Source: Microcaldota archaeon (GTDB lineage Archaea; Micrarchaeota; Micrarchaeia; Micrarchaeales; CABMGC01). Taken from it: a stretch of 51,518 nt of DNA. Positions 19,452 through 29,647 of this stretch are shown here, in pieces. A program made the position numbers and the translations under genes. Where the stretch lies: NCBI GenBank assembly GCA_021789155.1, contig JAJYJW010000003.1:1-51518 (forward strand). Direction: 5' to 3'. Below the pieces are notes generated by a model. The model was not told where the DNA came from, searched no databases, and saw only the letters and a program-made list of their open reading frames with translations. Position 1 is the stretch's first letter. Each line of letters begins with the position of its first letter.

Positions 19452-21236
19452 ATGCATGGCAAAATTAATCTAATTGGAGTTATGTTGCTGCTTTTTTCTC
19501 TTTCGGTTTACGCATTTAGCACCGCAACAATACACGACCCTGCAGTCATCGGAGTAGATAGCGGGATACTGACAAATTTCACGTTGAGCATAAGCAACGG
19601 AAACGGTGCAGTGAAAGTGACTGGCGCAGCGATAATAGACAATAGCACAATTGATTCCGCACTACAGGCGGTACAATACGCATCTTCAATTTATGGTGTA
19701 GATTACCACAAATACAACTTCACTTACGACATATCTGGAAATTCGAGCGACATATCCGGACCCAGCGGAGGGGTAGCGATGACGGTATTGGCCATGTCAG
19801 AATTCAGCAACACCCCTTTACTTGACAATTTCGCAATAACTGGAGTGATAAATTCCAATGGCACGGCAGGGCAAATAGGGGGCATATTGGAAAAGGTGGG
19901 AGCAGCAAAGGCAGCGGGAATGAAATACATGATACTCCCATATGCGGACAGCGGCAGCTTCGAGAGCATACTGTACTATCTTGCGCAGCAGGAATACAGC
20001 ATACCGATAACGATGGTAAGAAACGTAACTCAAGCATTCGAATATGCAACGGGAAAACTTCCTTTCAGACACATGAATGCGATAGATATCGCAACAACAT
20101 ACAACGTAACCTCATTGCCAGATGCGATGAACACTTGTAGTTCATGCAACGTAAACGCATTCTCTGATGTGACAAACCAGACATTTACAATGACGCAGAA
20201 CCTGATAAGCAACATAACCGGAAACTATTCGGGCCTCAAGAACGTACTCGATTCGGGAATAAGCAACTACATGGAAATAGCGAACAAGGGATACTTCTAC
20301 TCCGCAGCCAACTTCGCCTTCCTAGAATACATAGATGCGTACATAATCGCAAACAAGGGCACGGTGTTGAATCAGAGCGTCGGAACTTTGGCAAACAACA
20401 CTCAGGCATACTGCAATGCGATAACCCCGCCACAACTCACAAACACGAACTACGAATACGTAATTGGCGGAGAACTAAGGCACGCGTGGGCAAACTACTC
20501 AATAAACGCGGCAAAATCCGCGCTTTCAAGCGTAGAGGTCTCAGATAATCTGGATCAGATACTCCAAACGTTGGCACAAGCTAACGCATGGTGCAGCGCG
20601 GCATCGTTCATGTACAATAGCGCATCGCAGATGGGCGGCAATTATTCGAGCATAGGCACGGGATCGTTGCAATTGATTACGAATGAAGTCAGCAATGCGC
20701 AGAACTTCCCTGGAATGTATGCAAGCGTAGCAGAGCAGGAGCTTGCTAACAAGAATTATGCAGTGGCATTGTACAATGCGGAATATGCCATGTCCCTTGC
20801 AAACACCAGCTACTTATTCTACAACAACACGCAACTTGCAAGCGCAGTAGCAAACGACATAGTGAGCAACTCGACAAGCGTGTGGGGCAGCATGTTCAAA
20901 AGTCAGGCGCTTCTATACACGCACTACGCCAACACTGCATTAAACCAGAGCGGCGCGCATAACTACTATGCGCAAGCATTCAACACGGCAATGCTGTCGA
21001 AGAAGCTAGATAGCGCGAACGCAGTAATAGCGGGCTCTCTGCTTGTATCAAACGTCACCGCAGCCACGGCACAGCTGCCTGCGGGAATAGCCGGCGAATT
21101 GAACCAGGTATATTATCTGATGTTCATAATACTCGTTCTTCTGTTCGTAGTGCTAGTGGTATTGCTCATAGTTCTTGTCAAGATGAACGAGATGCACAAC
21201 GCGATAAAAGACAGGGATAGGAAGAGGAGAAAGTGA
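19452..21236 (+). CDS. membrane-anchored Lon-like (S16-type) serine protease without ATPase domain
   Basis: ISGPSGGVAMTVLAMSEF (Ser) and IGGILEKVGAAKAAGMKYMILP (Lys) match the Lon proteolytic domain; N-terminal signal, C-terminal TM. Confidence 0.85.
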   Translation: MHGKINLIGVMLLLFSLSVYAFSTATIHDPAVIGVDSGILTNFTLSISNGNGAVKVTGAAIIDNSTIDSALQAVQYASSIYGVDYHKYNFTYDISGNSSDISGPSGGVAMTVLAMSEFSNTPLLDNFAITGVINSNGTAGQIGGILEKVGAAKAAGMKYMILPYADSGSFESILYYLAQQEYSIPITMVRNVTQAFEYATGKLPFRHMNAIDIATTYNVTSLPDAMNTCSSCNVNAFSDVTNQTFTMTQNLISNITGNYSGLKNVLDSGISNYMEIANKGYFYSAANFAFLEYIDAYIIANKGTVLNQSVGTLANNTQAYCNAITPPQLTNTNYEYVIGGELRHAWANYSINAAKSALSSVEVSDNLDQILQTLAQANAWCSAASFMYNSASQMGGNYSSIGTGSLQLITNEVSNAQNFPGMYASVAEQELANKNYAVALYNAEYAMSLANTSYLFYNNTQLASAVANDIVSNSTSVWGSMFKSQALLYTHYANTALNQSGAHNYYAQAFNTAMLSKKLDSANAVIAGSLLVSNVTAATAQLPAGIAGELNQVYYLMFIILVLLFVVLVVLLIVLVKMNEMHNAIKDRDRKRRK

Positions 21237-22109
21237 TCACGCTATTGCAACGAGGAATATGCATAGCAATGCTATTCCCATTGCAACAAGCGACGATTTC
21301 CTAGAGAACGCGTAGAATTTGTCAGAAGAATAAGTCAAATGCCCAGCGCCTATGTAAAGGAATGTACTGCAAACGGCAGATATCGGAATGAGATACGCGA
21401 AATTGTGTTTAAACGGGGCAACGGTGAAGAACAGCATCATCGCTATGCAAGTAGCAAATACATATAAGAGAAGCGCAAACTCTGCCGACGCCTGCTTTCC
21501 TATAACCCTTGGCAAAGTATTCGCATGTCTTGCCTTGATGTCTCCGGAGTAATCCCTTATCGTGCCGTCTATCTCCCTTGACAATCCCGCAAGCAAAATT
21601 ATGGCAGTGTAGAACAGTTGCGCGTTGCTTATCGAGTTGCCTGCAACGAAGCTTCCGAATATGAAAGGAATTGCCATAGACAACGCAACAAACAGGTTCC
21701 CCACAAGCAGCACCTCCTTGAGCTTATAGCTATACAATATGGAAATTGCCGAAAAAGATATCGCTATTGCAAAACAGTAATAGTTAATCGCATAGCTCAG
21801 CGCGGTGCCCAGTGCAAACGAAAGAACCGCTACCGCAAGAGCGGAATTCCTTGAAATTTCGCCGCTTATTATGGGTCTATTCTTCTTGTTCATTCGGTCT
21901 ACTTCGACATCGAAATAATCGTTTATCGCGAATGCGCCTGCGCTTATGAACGCTGGACCAACTACGCTAAATGCAAGAGGGACTGCGCTAGGGAGCGATC
22001 CAGACAGGACCTCTGCGGCTAGCACGGCTATCGCTATCATTATGCTGTGCTCGAATCGGGTAAGCTTCAGGAACGCGTTTAACGGTTTAAGCATAGGGAT
22101 AATAGGCAA
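21237..22109 (-). CDS. UbiA-type prenyltransferase (geranylgeranylglycerol-phosphate geranylgeranyltransferase-like)
   Basis: NDYFDVEVDRMNKKNRPI and RDYSGDIKARHANTLP Asp-rich motifs, multiple TMs. Confidence 0.9.
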   Translation of the reverse strand: MPIIPMLKPLNAFLKLTRFEHSIMIAIAVLAAEVLSGSLPSAVPLAFSVVGPAFISAGAFAINDYFDVEVDRMNKKNRPIISGEISRNSALAVAVLSFALGTALSYAINYYCFAIAISFSAISILYSYKLKEVLLVGNLFVALSMAIPFIFGSFVAGNSISNAQLFYTAIILLAGLSREIDGTIRDYSGDIKARHANTLPRVIGKQASAEFALLLYVFATCIAMMLFFTVAPFKHNFAYLIPISAVCSTFLYIGAGHLTYSSDKFYAFSRKSSLVAMGIALLCIFLVAIA

Positions 22110-22146
22110 ACAAGCTCTTTAAGAGCTTTCTATTCAAAGTATCCTC

Positions 22147-23034
22147 ATGCATATTTTGAATTCACTGCCGGAGTACAATCTTTTTGGCGTTGAGAATCAG
22201 GATTACGAATCTGCTAGGGTAGTAGCAATACCAGTTCCGTACGATTCGACAGTTACCTACAAAAGCGGTTCTAGGAATGGTCCAAGAGCGATAATAGAGG
22301 CTAGCAGGAACATAGAACTTTACAGCTACGAATTAAACCGCGACATAAGCAAAGTTGGCATATTCACCACAGAGGAACTCGCTCCAGATTTCGGCTCTCC
22401 AGAACGAATGATAAACGGCATAGAGAAGGAGGTAAGCAAGGTACTGGAAGATGGAAAATTGCCGTTCATGATAGGCGGGGAGCATTCGATAGCAATAGGT
22501 GCAATAGCTGCAGTGAGAAAGATATACGACAATGGATTGAGCGTGATACAGTTCGATGCGCATTCAGATTCACGGGATGAGCTTTACGGAAGCAAATACA
22601 TGCATGCGTGCGTGATGGCAAGGGCGCATGAGCTCTCCGACAGCGTATTCAACGTAGGGGTAAGAAGCATAGAGATAGAATCAGCGAAAAACCTGGAAAA
22701 GGGATCGTTGGTCACGATGCATGATCTCAGAATTGCTGGAATAAGGGAAAGCATCAAGAAAGTCATTGAACAATGCGAGGATAACGTGTACATAACCATA
22801 GACCTTGACGTTCTGGATCCTTCGGAGATGCCAAGCGTCGGAACCCCCGAACCTGACGGATTGAGATTTGCGGAATTGTGCAACATGATAGAGGAAGTGG
22901 CGAAACACAAGCACATCGTGGGAATTGACATGACCGAGCTGTGCCCCATTCCCGGAATGCACTCTCCGGATTTCATGGCGGCGAAGCTAGCGTATCTCGC
23001 GATAGGTTACGCCACATCCGGCAGCAGCAAGTAG
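22147..23034 (+). CDS. speB: agmatinase/arginase family ureohydrolase
   Basis: GGEHSIAIG, QFDAHSDSRD, ITIDLDVLDPSEMPSVGTPEPDGL. Confidence 0.9.
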   Translation: MHILNSLPEYNLFGVENQDYESARVVAIPVPYDSTVTYKSGSRNGPRAIIEASRNIELYSYELNRDISKVGIFTTEELAPDFGSPERMINGIEKEVSKVLEDGKLPFMIGGEHSIAIGAIAAVRKIYDNGLSVIQFDAHSDSRDELYGSKYMHACVMARAHELSDSVFNVGVRSIEIESAKNLEKGSLVTMHDLRIAGIRESIKKVIEQCEDNVYITIDLDVLDPSEMPSVGTPEPDGLRFAELCNMIEEVAKHKHIVGIDMTELCPIPGMHSPDFMAAKLAYLAIGYATSGSSK

Positions 23035-23049
23035 CTATTTAATAATAGC
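23034..23049. terminator. small hairpin at stop codon
   Basis: GCTATT-TAAT-AATAGC, 6-bp stem starting at the last base of TAG. Confidence 0.3.
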
Positions 23050-23069
23050 ATTCCAAGTGAATACGGTAT

Positions 23070-24089
23070 TTGCAAAGGGTAAGGGACATGAAGGATTACG
23101 CGATAGAAATAACCAAGCTTGTTAAAAAGTTTGGAGATTTTGTCGCAGTTAACAAGCTCGACATTGCAATAGAGCGTGGAGAGATATTCGGACTTCTCGG
23201 ACCAAACGGCTCGGGGAAGACCACCACGATAAACATGCTTCTAGGACTTCTCGAGCCCACCTCCGGGACCATTCATCTGGATGGAATGAACGTGGTTGAA
23301 GACAGCAGCGAAGCGAAGGGCAAGGTCGGATTGGTTACGCAGGAAACTGTAGTGGAAGGGGAATTAACAGCAACTGAAAACCTGAGGCTTTTCGGCAGGC
23401 TGTACCATCTTCCCGATGATGTCATCAATAAGCGAATAGGTGAATTGCTGGAACTCGCAGGCCTGGAGAAATTCAAGGACAATTACGCCGGCACTTTCTC
23501 CGGAGGAATGCAGAGACGCTTATCCGTGGTAAAGGCGCTTATCCACAATCCGAAAATACTTGTTCTTGACGAGCCAACGGTTGGTCTAGATGTACAAAAC
23601 AGGTCTAACTTGTGGGAACTGCTAAGGAAGATAAACAGGGAACGCGGGGTTACCATACTGCTTACCACCCAATACCTGGAAGAAGCGGACCAATTATGCA
23701 ACCGCATATCGATAATCAACAATGGAAAGGTGGTCGCAAGCGGAACGCCTTCGCAGCTCAAACAGCAGGTAAGCAAGCATCAGATTATAGAGATAGCCGT
23801 GGAGAAGAAATTCCTGGTTAAAACCGAGGAGATAATAAAGAGCTTATACAAGGAAAACGTCAGGGTTACTGGCGACAAGGTATATTTTCCCGCTACCGGA
23901 GACTCTCTGGAAATGCTGAACAGCCTGGTGAAGAAGCTTAGCAAAAGCGGAATAGAGGTTGTATCGATAGGAATGCATCAGCCTACTCTTGACGACGTGT
24001 TCCTCAAGCTCACCGGAACATCACTCAGAGACAGCGCATCGAATACGGATAATGGCCAAGGAAAGGACGTCCTTAAAATGATGAAGTGA
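23070..24089 (+). CDS. ABC transporter ATP-binding protein
   Basis: GLLGPNGSGKTTTINMLLGLLEP, FSGGMQRRLSVVKALIHNPKILVLDEPTVGLD; ATG at 23088 is an alternative start. Confidence 0.93.
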   Translation: MQRVRDMKDYAIEITKLVKKFGDFVAVNKLDIAIERGEIFGLLGPNGSGKTTTINMLLGLLEPTSGTIHLDGMNVVEDSSEAKGKVGLVTQETVVEGELTATENLRLFGRLYHLPDDVINKRIGELLELAGLEKFKDNYAGTFSGGMQRRLSVVKALIHNPKILVLDEPTVGLDVQNRSNLWELLRKINRERGVTILLTTQYLEEADQLCNRISIINNGKVVASGTPSQLKQQVSKHQIIEIAVEKKFLVKTEEIIKSLYKENVRVTGDKVYFPATGDSLEMLNSLVKKLSKSGIEVVSIGMHQPTLDDVFLKLTGTSLRDSASNTDNGQGKDVLKMMK

Positions 24090-25225
24090 ACCGCATGAGC
24101 ATATTGGGAGACGCACTGACTTTGTACGCAAGGGAATTTCTCATATTCAAGAAAAACATTAACGTGTCAGTTGCGAGATCGGTAATGTTCCCGTTGGTAT
24201 TCATACTGCTCCTGGGGAACATAGGGAACACCTCGAAAAACCTGCCTGTTGCGATAGTCAATTACGACAACGGAATAAATTCCATCAAGTTCATTAATCT
24301 TCTAGAGGCCGCTAACATTGTTAGGGTGCTTAGCGTTACAAACCAGCAAAGCGCCCTGAATATGCTGTACATGGGCCAGGTTACGATGGTTATTGTCATA
24401 CCCCCTCATTTTGGAACCAACAACCAGGGTTCGCAAACTTTAACCACTTATCTTGATTCATCGGTTCCGTTCTCAACGACAATACTCGTAAACCAGGTAG
24501 AGCAAACGGCAAAACAGTTCGACGCACAAGTGCTGAGCAAGGGGATAAACTCTGCAAACATGCAGCAAAGCCCCACCACCTCTTTCAACGTCAATTACAC
24601 TTACGGCACTGCAAGCGACTACAAAGACTTCCTCATAGCGGGAGTTATGCTTTCCGTTGTTATCTTCGGGGCGCTATGGAGCGGAGGATTCACAATGCTT
24701 ACCGACAGGCAACTGGGCAACCTCAAGACATTCTTAGTAACTCCAATACACAGGTTCTCCATACTTCTGAGCAAGCTGGGCATGGGGGTAACGCAGTCTA
24801 CTATGGCAGGTATTTTCGCACTGGTGATAGGCATACTTGACGGCGGGCACATGGCATGCGGCCTATACGGAGTTGCATTGATATTCATGTTCATTGTGCT
24901 GGCTTCTATTGGATTCGGCGCCCTAGCGATAATACTCGCGACGCGAACCAGCAAAATAGAGACTTATTCGATAACAGGAACCATGATAATGATGCCGATG
25001 TGGTTCCTTTCCGGCGCGTTTTCGCCTACGAACACGTTCCCGCCATGGCTTCAGTTCCTCAGTGCGATAGACCCGCTTACGTACGCTGTAGACGGAGTAA
25101 GGTATTTATTCCTCAAAGGATTCATACCAACGAGCGTGCTAATTACGGATGTTGTGGTCTTGATAATATTCAGCGTCATCTCGCTCATAGCGAGCGTATT
25201 GCTTTTCAAAAATACTATAGAATAG
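24086..25225 (+). CDS. ABC-2 type transporter permease
   Basis: Overlaps the ATPase gene; multi-TM with long extracytoplasmic loop; FLSGAFSPTNTFPPWLQFLSAIDPLTYAVDGVRYLFL. Confidence 0.9.
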   Translation: MNRMSILGDALTLYAREFLIFKKNINVSVARSVMFPLVFILLLGNIGNTSKNLPVAIVNYDNGINSIKFINLLEAANIVRVLSVTNQQSALNMLYMGQVTMVIVIPPHFGTNNQGSQTLTTYLDSSVPFSTTILVNQVEQTAKQFDAQVLSKGINSANMQQSPTTSFNVNYTYGTASDYKDFLIAGVMLSVVIFGALWSGGFTMLTDRQLGNLKTFLVTPIHRFSILLSKLGMGVTQSTMAGIFALVIGILDGGHMACGLYGVALIFMFIVLASIGFGALAIILATRTSKIETYSITGTMIMMPMWFLSGAFSPTNTFPPWLQFLSAIDPLTYAVDGVRYLFLKGFIPTSVLITDVVVLIIFSVISLIASVLLFKNTIE

Positions 25226-25235
25226 ATGTGAAATT

Positions 25236-26843
25236 ATGGACAAATTCTCGATATTGCGGATTTTCATTGCAATCCAAATGCTAGCAGGAATAACGTTTGC
25301 AGGGGCGTTATCGGTAGTAAATCTCAACGTGAATCCCGCAATAATAACCGCGGGAAGCAACGTCACGCTAACCTTCCAGCTATACGATTCTTACACGAGG
25401 ACATTAAGCAACGTTAACCTGTATGCATCTTCTGGATATCCATTGCTCAACGTGAGCCCTTCCACGATCAGCTTCATAACGAGCATAGGGCAGGGCATAT
25501 ACGGGGGGTCTACTACCTACTTCAAGTACAAGCTTCACATCCCGTCTGACGTCAACACTGGCACTTACGTATTCAACATAAGCGCAAACTACCAGACAGA
25601 CATAGCCACGACCACCGGTTCTGGAACTACCACCACCTCTACTACGGAGCAATCCATAATGCCGATATTGCTGTACATACGCGGAAATCCTGAGATATCC
25701 GCGACTGCGAGCAGCATAAGCCCGCAACTCGATCCCGGCAGCTCATCCCAAGCAGTATTCACATTATACAACACAGGCGGAGGCGATGCGAAGAACGTGA
25801 GCGTAACGCTGCATAACACGAAGAACATAAGCGTTGTAGGCACTGCCACGCAATTCATAGGAAGCATAGCAAAGGGATCTTCGCAGCAAGTTAGCACCAG
25901 CCTGATAGCGAGCCAGAATCTGGTAAACGACACTTACGTAATACCGATAACAGTGCGCTATTCGTCCGATTATGGCGAGAATTTCACTTACAACTCGACA
26001 ATACCGATTAGCGTTGCCATAAACCAGCCGCGAATAGTCATCCAGACTACCGGAGCGAATCCCGCTCAATTGCTCAACGGCTACAACCAAACGCTCTACA
26101 TAGCTGTTGAGAACGTAGGTACTGGCGCTGCCAGAAACGTTACGGTGGCTTTTACCCCAGATAGCAACGTAGAAGTGCAGGGTTCGGTTAACAAGTTCTT
26201 CATAGGAACCATACCTGCGGGATCATCAAGCCAGCAGACGTTGCTGATATTCGCTAAGAACGGGGCAAGCAACGCGACGATACACACTTATTCTACTTAC
26301 TATGCAGACAACTATCGTGCTCTGATGAATAGCTCGCAGAATCTCGAGCTGAACATAGAGAAATCAGCGCAGTTCAAGATAACCTCAGAATCGTCGCTTA
26401 TGCAACCGGGCTCCAGCAGCACCCCATTGAGAGTGACAATACAAAACACCGGCAACATAGCAGCAAGCGGCATACAGCTGAGCCTTCAGACCACTTACCC
26501 TATAGCCCCTGTTGACGGGAACGCATATCTCGATCAGCTAGCGCCTGGACAAAGCGCAACGATATTGTTCCTGGTTAACGTGGACAGCAATGGAGAGCCA
26601 GCATCATATCCCATAACGGTGTACGAGACGTGGAAACAGAACAACAGCGCACCGAATCAGCAATTCTCCGGCTCGCAGCAGTATTCCGCAACGATAAATT
26701 CGGCTGCTGCCGCAGACATTGGCTCCGTATACACATTCGTAATAGCAGTTGCGGCGATAGCGATAATCTATTTCAGGTTCAAGAAAAAGATAGATCCGAA
26801 AATAGAAAAGTTAATGGGAATTGCGAGAAGGGCAAAGAAGTAA
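25236..26843 (+). CDS. COG1361/CARDB-like surface protein with C-terminal TM
   Basis: Repeated Ig-like NxxLxPGSSSxxxFTLYNTGGGDAKNVSVTL and VENVGTGAARNVTV motifs. Confidence 0.8.
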   Translation: MDKFSILRIFIAIQMLAGITFAGALSVVNLNVNPAIITAGSNVTLTFQLYDSYTRTLSNVNLYASSGYPLLNVSPSTISFITSIGQGIYGGSTTYFKYKLHIPSDVNTGTYVFNISANYQTDIATTTGSGTTTTSTTEQSIMPILLYIRGNPEISATASSISPQLDPGSSSQAVFTLYNTGGGDAKNVSVTLHNTKNISVVGTATQFIGSIAKGSSQQVSTSLIASQNLVNDTYVIPITVRYSSDYGENFTYNSTIPISVAINQPRIVIQTTGANPAQLLNGYNQTLYIAVENVGTGAARNVTVAFTPDSNVEVQGSVNKFFIGTIPAGSSSQQTLLIFAKNGASNATIHTYSTYYADNYRALMNSSQNLELNIEKSAQFKITSESSLMQPGSSSTPLRVTIQNTGNIAASGIQLSLQTTYPIAPVDGNAYLDQLAPGQSATILFLVNVDSNGEPASYPITVYETWKQNNSAPNQQFSGSQQYSATINSAAAADIGSVYTFVIAVAAIAIIYFRFKKKIDPKIEKLMGIARRAKK

Positions 26844-26849
26844 AGTTAG

Positions 26850-26876
26850 CTTGCACATCAGATTACGATGTGCAAG
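26850..26876. terminator. hairpin at convergent gene junction
   Basis: CTTGCACATC-AGATTAC-GATGTGCAAG, perfect 10-bp stem overlapping the minus-strand stop codon. Confidence 0.65.
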
Positions 26877-27817
26877 TAAACTCTTGCGAAAGTCCCGACT
26901 AGTATGGTGGAAAAAGCAGCACCCAAAGAGATAAGTATGTTCTCCGTCGCACCGTGCCTGATGCTCGTATCGCTGAGTATGCCTACTATTACAGACGTGG
27001 CGAAAAGCACCAAAGTTGCCATCAATATCGAAGCGAGCATGCCGACATAACCTGATAATCCAAGCACGAACGGAACTATGGGAACCATAGCGCCCCCGAA
27101 ATAGAACACACCAGTAAAGTACGCCTCGCTCAATGGAACTGTATGCAACTCATGCGAGCCATCGGGTATTGCTCTCGATACCTTCCTCTGCGAACTTGCG
27201 GATACGTAAGAACCGCCTGCCATCGACAGGGTGCCAGCGATCGCCACTATCACTCCGCCAAGTATGACTATTGTAGGATTAGTTGTTATTGCGGCAAAGC
27301 CTACCACTGCGCCTAAAACTTCTACAAGACCATCGTTTAGCCCGAAGATTATCGATTTCGTATAATCCAATCCGCCCCCATACTCTTCCAGTTCCCTTAT
27401 GAGCGCGGATTTGTGCCTGCCCTCGTCTGCCATAATGCCAGAAACTATCCTGCGCACTTGGGATCTGTGCGGACTTATCGCTTCCGCGACCGCATATCTG
27501 TTTATCAGCTTCTTTTCGCGCATTTCAAGCAGCTTTATGAGGAACACGTGACCCAGAAGCGTTCTTGCCAAAGAGTACAGAAATGCCTTGGCCTTCAGCC
27601 TGGGGCCTGCCCTGCCAACGATGTACCTTTTTTGCTCTATCTTGGCCCATCTGTCAAGGTGCTCTGATTCCTTGCCGGAAAGTTTCGAAAGAAGCTTGTG
27701 CAGGTCTTTATGATATTCCCTGCGGAGAAGAGAGTTGTATATGAACACGTTCTCGAGCTCGTATTTTATGATGCGGCGCTGGATGCGTTGAACATCATGG
27801 TTTTTGCTTGCGCTCAT
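26858..27817 (-). CDS. VIT1/CCC1 family protein with N-terminal ferritin-like domain
   Basis: N-terminal helical region with E/H residues; SIIFGLNDGLVEVLGAVVGFAAIT and AGGSYVSASSQRKV are VIT1-type. Confidence 0.85.
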   Translation of the reverse strand: MSASKNHDVQRIQRRIIKYELENVFIYNSLLRREYHKDLHKLLSKLSGKESEHLDRWAKIEQKRYIVGRAGPRLKAKAFLYSLARTLLGHVFLIKLLEMREKKLINRYAVAEAISPHRSQVRRIVSGIMADEGRHKSALIRELEEYGGGLDYTKSIIFGLNDGLVEVLGAVVGFAAITTNPTIVILGGVIVAIAGTLSMAGGSYVSASSQRKVSRAIPDGSHELHTVPLSEAYFTGVFYFGGAMVPIVPFVLGLSGYVGMLASILMATLVLFATSVIVGILSDTSIRHGATENILISLGAAFSTILVGTFARVYLHIVI

Positions 27818-27884
27818 TCAATCACACGTAGGTACTATGCATTATACTGCAACTATTTTATACTGCTGCCCATGCATATATCTG

Positions 27885-28445
27885 GTGATTCCGTTGCACT
27901 TTTCCGATTACTCCTATTCTGGCAGGAATACGCACAAGGAGGTGGAGGAATTGGTCAGAAATTCGCGAGAAGTTCTCGTTGTATCGCCGTACATCGATGA
28001 ATATTACGCGAGGTTCCTTTCGAACACGGGAAAGAAAAGGATATGCATAATCGCGTCTTCAGTTAAACCAGATGCGAGAAAAATCATAGAAAACGGACAT
28101 TTTGATGCAGAATCTGTACTTGCGATTTCGATTTTCGCGACATGCACTGCGATCTCATATTCAATGAACATAACGGTACTGCTCGCATTCTTCGCGATAT
28201 TGTCAATGCTAGAAGCCCGCTCGTTCTATCTCAAGCTTTCAGGCAACAGAAACATAGCGCTGAAAGTTCCCAAAAAATTCGTTCATGCGAAGATGTACAT
28301 AGGCGAAAAGAAGGCGATAGTCGGCTCAGCCAACCTGACGTATGCGGGAATGCACAGAAACATAGAGCACATAGACGTTACAAAAGACAAAGGCAGGATC
28401 GACTCGCTGCGTAAGCAATTCTGGAAATTGTGGGATAAAAATTGA
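27885..28445 (+). CDS. phospholipase D-like protein with a single HKD motif and an internal hydrophobic hairpin
   Basis: KFVHAKMYIGEKKAIVGSANLTYAGMHRNIE. Start uncertain: ORF opens at 27804, GTG 27885 preferred because the longer form overlaps the divergent gene. Confidence 0.72.
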   Translation: MIPLHFSDYSYSGRNTHKEVEELVRNSREVLVVSPYIDEYYARFLSNTGKKRICIIASSVKPDARKIIENGHFDAESVLAISIFATCTAISYSMNITVLLAFFAILSMLEARSFYLKLSGNRNIALKVPKKFVHAKMYIGEKKAIVGSANLTYAGMHRNIEHIDVTKDKGRIDSLRKQFWKLWDKN

Positions 28446-28503
28446 TTTTGTCGATTAGTCGCTTACAGAGAACGATTTTAAACGTTACATGTAAAATAGA
28501 AAT

Positions 28504-29646
28504 ATGGCAGAGGAATTGGTAGTCACGCCTTGGGAAGTAAAAGGCAAGGTAGACTATGACAAGTTGATAAAACAGTTCGGAACGTCTCCAATAACTGCGG
28601 AGCTTGAGAAATCGCTCGTGAGCGTAACCGGAGAAGACAACATATTTCTGCGCAGGAAGCTGTTCTATTCTCACAGGGATCTGGACAAAGCGATTGCGGA
28701 TTTCAAAGGCGGGAAGGGGATATACCTCTATACCGGAGTAGGTCCGTCAAACCCAATGCACATAGGCCACCTTGTTCCTTTCTTTTTCACTAAATGGCTC
28801 CAGGAAAAGTTCGGCGTCAACCTTTACATTCAGGTCACCGATGACGAAAAATTCGTGTTCAAGAGGGAAAGGACCCTCGAGCACATAACGAAAGTAGCTG
28901 ACGACGACATAAGAAACATAGCCGCTGTAGGATTCGATCCTGACAAAACCTTCATATTCAAGGATACCGAATACATCGACCATATATACAAGCTGGCGCT
29001 GAAGGTATCGCGAGAGATGAACTATTCGCAGGTTAAATCCGTATTCGGATTCAACAACATGACTAACGTTGGCCTTATGTTCTTCCCATCGCTTGAGATA
29101 GTGCCCACAATGTTCGAGAAAAAGCGTTGCCTTATACCAGACGCCATAGATCAGGACCCTTACTGGAGGCTGCAGAGGGACATGGCAGAAAAGCTCGGCT
29201 ACCACAAAGCAGCGCAGATTCATTCAAAGTTCATACCTCCGCTTACCGGAGTAGAAGGAAAGATGAGCGCTTCGAAGCCAGAAACCGCGATTTATCTGAC
29301 AGACGACGAAAAAACCGTAAAGAGCAAGATAATGAAATACGCTTTCTCTGGAGGCCAGGAGAGCGTGGAAATGCACAGGAAGCTGGGAGGGAATGTTGAC
29401 GTTGACGTATCGTTCCTATGGCTGCGCGATTTCTTCGAGCCTGACGATGAAAAGATGGCCCAGATAGAGAAAGACTATAGAAGCGGGAAGATGCTTACTG
29501 GCGAGTTGAAGCAGATGCTCGTTGATAAGGTCAACGCCCTCCTCACAAAACACAGGGCAAACAAGGAAAAGGCAGATTCCGCCATAGAGAAGATAAAGTA
29601 CAGCGGAAAGCTCGCGCAGAAGATGTGGGAAACCACATTCGAATAG
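28504..29646 (+). CDS. trpS: tryptophanyl-tRNA synthetase
   Basis: GPSNPMHIGHLVPFFFTKWLQEKFGVNLYIQVTDDEKF, DQDPYWRLQRDMAEKLGY, KMSASKPETAIYLTD. Confidence 0.95.
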   Translation: MAEELVVTPWEVKGKVDYDKLIKQFGTSPITAELEKSLVSVTGEDNIFLRRKLFYSHRDLDKAIADFKGGKGIYLYTGVGPSNPMHIGHLVPFFFTKWLQEKFGVNLYIQVTDDEKFVFKRERTLEHITKVADDDIRNIAAVGFDPDKTFIFKDTEYIDHIYKLALKVSREMNYSQVKSVFGFNNMTNVGLMFFPSLEIVPTMFEKKRCLIPDAIDQDPYWRLQRDMAEKLGYHKAAQIHSKFIPPLTGVEGKMSASKPETAIYLTDDEKTVKSKIMKYAFSGGQESVEMHRKLGGNVDVDVSFLWLRDFFEPDDEKMAQIEKDYRSGKMLTGELKQMLVDKVNALLTKHRANKEKADSAIEKIKYSGKLAQKMWETTFE

Positions 29647-29647
29647 G

